From the NCBI GenBank assembly GCA_019843655.1, contig JACDQD010000003.1, positions 29,252,224 through 29,316,223 of the forward strand: a stretch of 64,000 nt of DNA. Direction: 5' to 3'. Position numbers and translations under genes: made by a program. Numbering within the stretch: position 1 is the stretch's first letter; every line of letters starts with the position of its first letter. Below are positions 1 through 11,335 of this stretch, in pieces. The DNA is from Lethocerus indicus (taxonomy: Eukaryota > Arthropoda > Insecta > Hemiptera > Belostomatidae). A model generated the notes under the pieces. That model was not told the origin of the DNA and did no database searches. It saw only the letters and a list, made by a program, of their open reading frames with translations.

Positions 1-1203
<1,203 letters not shown>

Positions 1204-2630
1204 GAAAGAGCGTCTGTTTACTTGAGCCACGTTGTAAATATATATTCATTTCATAACTGCCAGCGACCATTGAATAGTGTCGGCCCGGAAATACCTTTGG
1301 GACTTGTTGCCAGGGGAATTTTTCATTAATCCCAAGTCTGTATGAAAACGGGAAAGGTTTAATATCATTCTTGCGATTTTCTGTCCATCAATAACAAAGG
1401 ATAGTCCCCTATACTAGACCGCCGATTAATTAATGTCTCCACTATCACTGTGTATCTTCTGAAGTTAGTAACTTTTGGCAATAACATTGCAGTGGTCATT
1501 AACCTTAAATATCTAAATAGATATTCTGGTATAAAACCGTATCGCGACAGAAATTTCACCTATTCATTTACACGAAACAATTGTTTCTGTCGTATTACAC
1601 TCGACATTGCTCTTATTTTATTTTTAATGTTCGCACATCGTTAAACATATTTATTCATTGAGATAAATAAATGTAAGGCCTCTCGATAAAAGTACAGGTA
1701 TCGATTATATTAAACAAAAAACCTTTCTTCCTTTTTTTTCATTACAAATTTATTAATGCTGCAGCAAAAATTACAATTTCATATGAAGTTTGTGGAACGT
1801 TCGCTGAGCGGATAGGAATGATAATGTAATCACAATGCACGCTCTAATGAATCATCAGGATGCACCCCGTAGCTTCATAAATATTCAGATTTTCAAAATG
1901 CTATCGGGGAAATCCGTAAGTCCGAGAAAAAAATGGATTACCGCCTCCATTGGATTCGCAAATTGTACAAGTCTGTTTTTAATACGTTACATTAAATATG
2001 TCGTCGGAGTGTACAACAGTTTTTCGACCATTAGTTAGTTGTTACCGATAAGGATCAATGTTAACCGCGACATGATTGGGGGGAACACGTAGATGAGGTC
2101 AAAAGGTAATGAGTCAATTAAGAGATCCATATCCCCTCTATTTGGTTATTAGCCTCAAGTCTATCGTCGCTGTAAGATGATTTTTTTAGATTAACCGTAC
2201 TACAACAGAGAAATTTATCGTATATATTAATCGACCCCTCCACCACCATGTTCTGGGCATTCGACGGAATATCATGATATAACTTTTACAATCCCCGAAA
2301 CCAGTCTGATTACCACTTAATCATCGACGTTAGTTTGTTTAATAACTCGCGTTCGGTTCAGCTCAGAGAGGGCAACTGCCGACGGAGTCCACGAATTAAA
2401 CATGGAAATGAGTACGTGTGTTTGATAAGACATATTGAAAGTATGACATTCGAGAAGTTAGAACTCGAAACGATGTAAATAAACACGACAGACATTTCAG
2501 AGTCGGCCAAAATTTGAGGGAGCCACAGCGTTAAAAGTTGGGCGTAAAAACGTGGGACGTGCTTCATCGAACCATGAAAAACATGTCAGGAATACATATG
2601 CAGTCATATGTAAGGAATCGAAACTAGCTT
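1204..2630. other. Non-coding spacer before the satellite block
   Basis: AT-rich sequence between the TC tract and satellite A. All reading frames are below about 70 codons and none resembles a protein I know. No strong splice pair, tRNA box or repeat was seen. Confidence 0.6.
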
Positions 2631-4181
2631 CCGTACCGGGACTCAGCAATTCGGACCGTATTCGGACGCGGTGAAACACAGCGCATATACCTTTCCAATC
2701 CCTACACACTACACTATCCCTACCGCCGAATGGAATTTGTTTGATATACGGGTGGCCGTACCGGGTCTCGGCTGTCTATTCGGACGCGGTGAAACACATC
2801 GCGTATACCTTTCCAATCCCTACACACTACACTATCCCTACCGCCGAATGGAATTTGTTTGATATACGGGTGGCCGTACCGGGTATCGGATATATATTCG
2901 GGCGCGGTGAAACACACCGCGTATACCTTTCCAATCCCTACACTACACTATCCCTACCGCCGAATGGAATTTGTTTGATATACGGGTGGCCGTACCGGGT
3001 ATCGGATATATATTCGGGCGCGGTGAAACACACCGCGTATACCTTTCCAATCCCTACACACTACACTATCCCTACCGCCGAATGGAATTTGTTTGATATA
3101 CGGGTGGCCGTACCGGGTATCGGATATATATTCGGGCGCGGTGAAACACACCGCGTATACCTTTCCAATCCCTACACACTACACTATCCCCACCGCCGAA
3201 TGGAATTTGTTTGATATACGGGTGGCCGTACCGGGTATCGGATATATATTCGGGCGCGGTGAAACACACCGCGTATACCTTTCCAATCCACACACTACAC
3301 TATCCCTACCGCCGAATGGAATTTGTTTGATATACGGGTGGCCGTACCGGGTATCGGATATATATTCGGGCGCGGTGAAACACACCGCGTATACCTTTCC
3401 AATCCCTACACACTACACTATCCCTACCGCCGAATGGAATTTGTTTGATATACGGGTGGCCGTACCGGGTATCGGATATATATTCGGGCGCGGTGAAACA
3501 CACCGCGTATACCTTTCCAATCCCTACACACTACACTATCCCCACCGCCGAATGGAATTTGTTTGATATACGGGTGGCCGTACCGGGTATCGGATATATA
3601 TTCGGGCGCGGTGAAACACACCGCGTATACCTTTCCAATCCCTACACACTACACTATCCCTACCGCCGAATGGAATTTGTTTGATATACGGGTGGCCGTA
3701 CCGGGTCTCGGCTGTCTATTCGGGCGCGGTGAAACACACCGCGTATACCTTTCCAATCCCTACACACTACACTATCCCTACCGCCGAATGGAATTTGTTT
3801 GATATACGGGTGGCCGTACCGGGTCTCGTATATATTCGGGCGCGGTGAAACACACCGCGTATGCCGATGGAATTTGTTTGATATACGGGTGGCCGTACCG
3901 GGTATCGGCGGGCGCGGTGAAGCGGGTGGCCGTACCGGGTCTCGGCTGTACGGGCGCGGTCTCCTCCAATCCCTACACACTACACTATCCCTACCGCCGA
4001 ATGGAATTTGTTTGATATACGGGTGGCCGTACCGGGTATCGGATATATATTCGGGCGCGGTGAAACACATGCGTATACCTTTCCAATCCCTACACACTAC
4101 ACTATCCCTACCGCACAATGGAATTTGTTTGATATACGGGTGGCCGTACCGGGTATCGATAATTCGGGCGGTGAAACAGCG
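2631..4181. repeat. Satellite A: 118-bp tandem repeat, about 13 copies
   Basis: A tandem array with a 118-bp unit. Each unit contains the dyad CGCGGTGAAACACACCGCG (7-bp arms, 5-base loop), a run reading TTTCCAATCCCTACACAC, the phrase GGAATTTGTTTGATATACGG and the phrase GGTGGCCGTACCGGG. Interior copies have GTATCGGATATATATTCGG where copies near both edges (about 2762, 3709, 3937) have GTCTCGGCTGTCTATTCGG. A T-to-C change before ACCGCC recurs at 3191 and 3543, exactly 352 bp apart, and a shortened unit recurs at the same spacing, giving a three-unit higher-order repeat of 352 bp. Copies after about 3830 are truncated and scrambled. The reading frames through it follow the repeat period and are not evidence of a gene. 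Confidence 0.97.
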
Positions 4182-7100
4182 TGCCAGCGAGACGCTCGCA
4201 CCTCCAAGAGAACACGAGGAGGTCGGGTGCCCCGACAACTCCCTCTCCCCCAGCGGTCTCGGATGGACACTGCGCCGCGCTGCAAATGAGCCAAAGGATA
4301 ATAGTAAGAACCCACCCGGCCAGAACCGTACGGTCCACCGTGGGGTCCCCCCTCGTGCGGATAACGAGGAGTTCAACGCGGGCACAGTGGGTGGCCAGTG
4401 AGACGCTCGCACTCCAAGAGAGACACACGAGAGGTCGGTGCCCCCGACAACTCTCCTCTCTCCCGGAGCCGGCGGTCTCGGATGGACACGCTGCGCCCCG
4501 CGCTGCAAATGAGCCAAAAGGATAATAGTAAGAACCCACCCCGGCCAGAACCGTGTACGGTCCACCGTGGGGGTTCCCCCCTCGTGCGGATAACGAGGAG
4601 TTCAACGCGGGCACAGTGGGTGGCCAGTGAGACGCTCGCACACCAAGAGAGACACACGAGATGTCGGTGCCCCGACAACTCTCCTCTCCCCGGAGCCGGC
4701 GGTCTCGGATGGACACGCTGCGCCCGCGCTGCAAATGAGCCAAAGGATAATAGTAGAACCCACCCGGCCAGAACCGTGTACGGTCCACCGTGGGGTTCCC
4801 CCCTCGTGCGGATAACGAGGAGTTCAACGCGGGCACAGTGGGTGGCCAGTGAGACGCTCGCACTCCAAGAGAGATACACGAGAGGTCGGTGCCCCCGACA
4901 ACTCTCCTCTCTCCCGGAGCCGGCGGTCTCGGATGGACACGCTGCGCCCCGCGCTGCAAATGAGCCAAAAGGATAATAGTAAGAACCCACCCCGGCCAGA
5001 ACCGTGTACGGTCCACCGTGGGGGTTCCCCCCTCGTGCGGATAACGAGGAGTTCAACGCGGGCACAGTGGGTGGCCAGTGAGACGCTCGCACTCCAAGAG
5101 AGATACACGAGAGGTCGGTGCCCCCGACAACTCTCCTCTCTCCCGGAGCCGGCGGTCTCGGATGGACACGCTGCGCCCCGCGCTGCAAATGAGCCAAAAG
5201 GATAATAGTAAGAACCCACCCCGGCCAGAACCGTGTACGGTCCACCGTGGGGGTTCCCCCCTCGTGCGGATAACGAGGAGTTCAACGCGGGCACAGTGGG
5301 TGGCCAGTGAGACGCTCATGAGAGACACACGAGATGTCGGAGGAGCCGACAATTCTCCTCTCCCGGACCCCTCGGAGCCGGCGGTCTCGGAAATGAACCG
5401 CCAGGAGCCGTGTACGGTGCAAATGAGCCAAAAGGGTTAGTAAGAACCCCCTCGTGCGGATAACGAGGTCCACCGCGGGCACAGTGGGGGCCAGTGAGAC
5501 GCTCCCCCAAGAGAGCACACGAGCGGTCGCCCCGACAACTCTCCTCTCTCCGGAGCGGCGGTCTCGGATAACGAGGCGCCCCGCTGCAAATGAGCCAAAG
5601 GATTAGTAAGAACCCACCCGGCCAGAACCGTGTACGGTCCAACGTGGGGGTTCCCCTCGGCGGGATAACGAGGAGTTCATGCGGGCACAGTGGGTGGCCA
5701 GTGAGACGCTCGCACTCTCGCACTCCAAGAGATACACGAGAGGTCGGTGCCCCGACAACTCTCCTCTCCCGGAGCCGGCGGTCTCGGATGGACACGCTGC
5801 GCCCCCGCACTGCAATGAGCAAAAGGATAATAGTAAGAACCCTCCCCGGCCAGAACCGTGTACGGTCCACCGTGGGGGTTCCCCCCTCGTGCGGATAACG
5901 AGGAGTTCAACGCGGGCACAGTGGGTGGCCAGTGAGACGCTCGCACTCCAAGAGAGACACACGAGCGGTCGGTGCCCCGACAACTCTCCTCTCTCCCGGA
6001 GCCGGCGGTCTCGGATGGACACGCTGCGCCCCGCGCTGCAAATGAGCCAAAAGGATAATAGTAAGAACCCACCCCGGCCAGAACCGTGTACGGTCCACCG
6101 TGGGGGTTCCCCCCTCGTGCGGATAACGAGGAGTTCAACGCGGGCACAGTGGGTGGCCAGTGAGACGCTCGCACTCCAAGAGAGACACACGAGATGTCGG
6201 AGGAACCGACAATTCTCCTCTCTCCCGGAGCCGGCGGTCTCGGATGGACACGCTGCGCCCCGCGCTGCAAATGAGCCAAAAGGATAATAGTAAGAACCCA
6301 CCCCGGCCAGAACCGTGCGGTCCACCGCGGGGTTCCCCCCCCCTCATGCGGATAACGGGGAGTTCAACGCGGGCAGTGGGTCAGTGACGCGCACTCCAAG
6401 GAGACACAGAGATGGGAGCCCGACAATTCTCCTCTCTCCCGGAGCCGGCGGTCTCGGATGGACACGCTGCGCCCCGCGCTGCAAATGAAAAAGGATAATA
6501 GTAAGAACCCACCCCGGCCAGAACCGTGTACGTCCACCGTGGGGTTCCCCTCGTGCGGATAGAGAGTTCACGCGGGCACACGTGGGTGGCCAGAGGTCGC
6601 ACTCCAGAGAGACACGAGAGGTGGAGTACCCGACAATTCTCCTCTCTCCCGGAGCCGGCGGTCTCGGATGGACACGCTGCGCCGCCGCGCTGCAAATGAG
6701 CCAAAAGGATAAAGAACACCCCGGCCAGAACCGTAGTACCGTGGGGTTCCCCCGTGCGGATAACGAGGGGAGTTCCGCGGGCACAGTGGGTGGCCAGTGA
6801 GACGCTCGCACTCCAGGAGACACGAGAGGTCGGTGCCCCATTCCTCTCTCCCGGAGCCGGCGGTCTCGTACACTGGCCCGCGCTCAAATGAGCAAAGGAT
6901 AATGGTAGACCGGCCAGAACCGTGTACGGTCCACCGTGGGGTTCCCCTATGTGCGGATAACGAGGAGTTCAACGCGGGCACAGTGGGTGGCCAGTGAGAC
7001 GCTCGCACTCCAAGAGAGACACACGAGATGTCGGAGGAACCGACAATTCTCCTCTCTCCCGGAGCCGGCGGTCTCGGATGGACACGCTGCGCCCCGCGCT

Positions 7101-10100
7101 GCAAATGAGCCAAAAGGATAATAGTAAGAACCCACCCCGGCCAGAACCGTGTACGGTCCACCGTGGGGGTTCCCCCCTCGTGCGGATAACGAGGAGTTCA
7201 ACGCGGGCACAGTGGGTGGCCAGTGAGACGCTCGCACGCACCAAGAGAGACACGAGATGTCGGAGGCCCCGACAACTCCCTCTCCCGACCGGCGGTCTCG
7301 GATGGACACGCTACGCCCCACGCTACAAATGAGCCAAAGGATAATAGTAAGAACCCACCCCGGCCAGAACCGTGTACGTCCCTGTGGGGGTTCCCCCCTC
7401 GTGCGGATAACGAGGAGTTCCGGCACAGGTCCAGTGAGACGCTCACACCAAGAGAGACACGAGATGGAGGAACACAATTCTCTCCCGGAGCCGGCGGTCT
7501 CGGATGGACGCCCCGCGCTGCAAATGAGCCAAAAGGATAATAGTAAGAACCCACCCCGGCCAGAACCGTGTACGGTCCACCGTGGGGGTTCCCCCCTCGT
7601 GCGGATAACGAGGAGTTCAACGCGGGCACAGTGGGTGGCCAGTGAGACGCTCGCACACCAAGAGAGACACACGAGATGTCGGAGGAACCGACAATTCTCC
7701 TCTCTCCCGGAGCCGGCGGTCTCGGATGGACACGCTGCGCCCCGCGCTGCAAATGAGCCAAAAGGATAATAGTAAGAACCCACCCCGGCCAGAACCGCGT
7801 ACGGTCCACCGTGGGGGTTCCCCCCTCGTGCGGATAACGAGGAGTTCAACGCGGGCACAGTGGGTGGCCAGTGAGACGCTCGCACACCAAGAGAGACACA
7901 CGAGATGTCGGAGGAACCGACAATTCTCCTCTCCCGGAGCCGGCGGTCTCGATGGACACGCTGCGCCCCGCGCTGCAAATGAGCCAAAGGATAGTAAGAG
8001 ACCCACAGCCCAGAACTGTGTACGGTCCACCGTGGGGTTCCCCTGTGCGGATAACGAGGGAGTTCAACGCGGGCACAGTGGTGGCCAGTGAGACGCTCGC
8101 ACTCCAAGAGAGACACACGGAGGTCGGTGTAGGAACCGACAACTCTCCCTCTCTCCAGGCCGGCGGTCTCGGATGGACACGCTGCGCGCTGCAAATGAGC
8201 CAAGGATAATAGTAAGAAGTCCACCCCGGCCAGAACCGTGTACGGTCCACCGTGGGGGTTCCCCTCGTGCGGATAACGAGGAGTTCAACGCGGGCACAGT
8301 GGTGGAGTTCAGTGAGACGCTCGCACAGTGAAGACGCTCGGAGGTACACACCAAGAGACGAGATGTCGGAGGTACCGACAAATGCCAAAAGGATAATAGT
8401 AAGAACGGATGGACGGTCCACCGTGGGTTCCCCTCGTGCGGACGCTGCGCCCCGCACTCAAGAGCTGCAAATCTCTCCCGAGCCAAGGCGCCCCGCGCTG
8501 CAAATAGGTAGTAAGAACCCACCCCGGCCAGAACCGTGTACGGTCCACCGTGGGGTTCCCCCCCTCGTCGGATAACGCGAGGAGTTCAACGCGGGCACAG
8601 TGGGTGGCCAGTGAGACGCTCGCACACAAGAGAGACACACGAGATGTCGGAGGTACCGACAATTCTCCTCTCTCCGGAGCCGGCGGTCTCGGATGGACAC
8701 GCTGCGCGCGCTGCAAATGAGCCAAAGGATAATAGCCCACCCGAACCGCGTACGGTCCACCGTGGGGGTTCCCCCTCGTGCGGATAACGAGGGAGTTCAA
8801 CGCGGCACAGTGGGTGGCCAGTGAGACATCGCACTCCAAAGAACACACGAGATGTCGGAGGTACCGACATTCTCCTCTCTCCGGAGCCGGCGGTCTCGGA
8901 TGGGACGCCTGCGCCCGCGCTGCAAATGAGCCAAAAGGATAATAGTAAGAACCCACCCCGGCCAGAACCGTACGGTCCACCGTGAGGAACCCCCCCTCGT
9001 GCGGATAACGAGGAGTTCAACGCGGGCACAGGTGGCCAGTGAGACGCTCGCACACCAAGAGACACACGAGATGTCGGAGGTACCGACAATTCTCCTCTCC
9101 CGGAGCCGGCGGTCGGATGGACACGCTGCGCCCCGCACTGCAAATGGAGCCAAAAAAGGGATAATGGTAAGAACCCACCCCGGCCAGAACCGTGTACGGT
9201 CCACCGTGGGGGTTCCCCCCTCGTGCGGATAACGAGGAGTTCAACGCGGGCACAGTGGGTGGCCAGTGAGACGCTCGCACACCAAGAGAGACACACGAGA
9301 TGTCGGAGGAACCGAGCAATTTCTCCCTCTCTCCGGGCCGGCGGTCTCGGATGGACACACGCTGCCCCGCGCTGCAAATGAGCGGATAATAGTAAGAACC
9401 CCCCCGGCAGAACCGTGTACGGTCCACCGTGGGGCCCCCTCGTGCGGATAACGAGGAGTTCAACGCGGGCACAGTGGGTGGCCAGTGAGACGCTCGCACA
9501 CCAAGAGAGACACACGAGATGTCGGAGGTACCGACAATTCTCCTCTCTCCCGGAGCCGGCGGTCTCGGATGGACACGCTGCGCCCCGCGCTGCAAATGAG
9601 CCAAAAGGATAATAGTAAGAACCCACCCCGGCCAGAACCGTGTACGGTCCACCGTGGGGGTTCCCCCCTCGTGCGGATAACGAGGAGTTCAACGCGGGCA
9701 CAGTGGGTGGCCAGTGGGGCCTCACACCAAGAGAGACACACGAGAGGTGCCCCCGACAACTCTCCTCTCTCCCGGAGCCGGCGGTCTCGGATGGACACGC
9801 TGCGCCCCGCGCTGCAAATGAGCCAAAAGGATAATAGTAAGAACCCACCCGGCCAGAACTGTACGGTCCACCGAGGAGTTCCCCATGCGGATAACGAGGA
9901 GTTCAACGCGGGCACAGGGTGGCCAGTGAGACGCTGCACACCAAGAGAGACACACGAGATGTCGGAGGTACCGACAATTCTCCTCTCTCCCGGAGCCGGC
10001 GGTCTCGGATGGACACGCTGCGCCCCGCGCTGCAAATGAGCCAAAAGGATAATAGTAAGAACCCACCCCGGCCAGAACCGTGTACGGTCCACCGTGGGGG

Positions 10101-11235
10101 TTCCCCCCTCGTGCGGATAACGAGGAGTTCAACGCGGGCACAGTGGGTGGCCAGTGAGACGCTCGCACACCAAGAGAGACACACGAGATGTCGGAGGTAC
10201 CGACAATTCTCCTCTCTCCCGGAGCCGGCGGTCTCGGATGGACACGCTGCGCCCCGCGCTGCAAATGAGCCAAAAGGATAATAGTAGAACCCACCGGCCA
10301 GAACGTGCACGGTCCACCGTGGGGTTCCCCTCGTGCGGATAACGAGGAGTTCAACGCGGCACAGTGGGTGGCCAGTGAGACGCTGCACACCAAGCAGAGA
10401 CACGAGATGTCGGAAGGTACCGCGACAATTCCTCTCTCCCGGAGCCGGCGGTCTCGGATGGACACGCTGCGCCCCGCGCTGCAAATGAGCCAAAAGGATA
10501 ATAGTAAGAACCCACCCCGGCCAGAACCGTGTACGGTCCACCGTGGGGGTTCCCCCCTCGTGCGGATAACGAGGAGTTCAACGCGCGCACAGTGCGAGAC
10601 GCTCGCATTCCAAGAGAGATGCACGAGATGTCGGAGGTACCGACAATTCTCCTCTCTCCCAGGGGCCGGCGGTCCCTCCCGGATGGACACGCTGCGCCCC
10701 GCGCTGCAAATGAGCCAAAGGGATATAGTAAGAAGCCACCCCGGCCAGAACCGTACCGTGGGGCCTCCTCGTGCGGATAACGAGGAGTTCAACGCGGGCA
10801 CAGTGGGTGGCCAGTGAGACGCTGCACACCAAGCAGAGACACGAGATGTCGGAAGTACCGAGACACCTTCCTCTCTCCCGGAGCCGGCGGTCTCGGATGG
10901 ACACGCTGCGCCCCGCGCTGCAAATGAGCCAAAAGGATAATAGTAAGAAGCCACCCCGGCCAGAACCGTGTACGGTCCACCGTAGTTCCCCCTCGTGCGG
11001 ATAACGAGGAGTTCAACGCGCGCACAGTGCGAGACGCTCGCATTCCAAGAGAGATGCACGAGATGTCGGAGGTACCGACAATTCTCCTCTCTCCCGGAGC
11101 CGGCGGCTCGGATGGACACGCTGCGCCCCGCGCTGCAAATGAGCCAAAGGATAATAGTTAGAACCCACCCCGGCCAGAACCGTACCGTGGGGCCTCCTCG
11201 TGCGGATAACGAGGAGTTCAACGCGGGCACAGTGG
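4182..11235. repeat. Satellite B: ~229-bp tandem repeat, about 32 copies
   Basis: A GC-rich tandem array that runs into the assembly gap. Full units are 229 bp (for example 4849 to 5078), and many copies are shorter because of small internal deletions. Landmarks in order are GTGGCCAGTGAGACGCTCGC, AAGAGAGACACACGAG, a GTCGG...CCGAC inverted repeat, GGAGCCGGCGGTCTCGGATG, CTGCAAATGAGCCAAAAGG, GGCCAGAACCGTGTACGG and CCTCGTGCGGATAACGAGG. Three variants differ at the inverted-repeat loop: TGCC-like on the left, AGGAA mainly in the middle and AGGTA on the right. Near 10380-11040 a two-unit higher-order repeat of about 434 bp appears. 229 is not a multiple of 3 and the minus strand lacks stops in several frames, which explains 200-500-codon frames there. 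I do not recognise it as 5S rRNA, snRNA or any known satellite. Confidence 0.97.
4840..5300. repeat. Near-identical copies inside satellite B
   Basis: Two adjacent full-length 229-bp units are base-for-base the same over almost their whole length, whereas copies at 5300-5640 and 6330-6900 carry many short deletions. This looks like a recently duplicated or gene-converted tract inside an older array, although uneven consensus quality could give the same picture. Confidence 0.7.
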
Positions 11236-11335
11236 NNNNNNNNNNNNNNNNNNNNNNNNNNNNNNNNNNNNNNNNNNNNNNNNNNNNNNNNNNNNNNNNN
11301 NNNNNNNNNNNNNNNNNNNNNNNNNNNNNNNNNNN
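11236..11335. other. Assembly gap (100 N)
   Basis: Exactly 100 undetermined bases, the usual placeholder for a gap of unknown size. Satellite B lies directly to its left and satellite C directly to its right, so the true amount of either repeat, and any sequence between them, is unknown. Confidence 0.99.

Noticed and set aside
4373..11230. Long minus-strand frames of 200-502 codons with Arg/Pro/Ser-rich repetitive protein
   Set aside because: They follow the ~229-bp satellite period. The unit is not a multiple of three and lacks stops in several frames, so frames continue through the array regardless of indels. No start or splice context was found.
4182..11235. Satellite B as a 5S rRNA or snRNA gene cluster
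   Set aside because: The repeat length is suitable and it contains GGTCTCGGATGG, but the conserved 5S internal control region and an Sm-site arrangement are absent.
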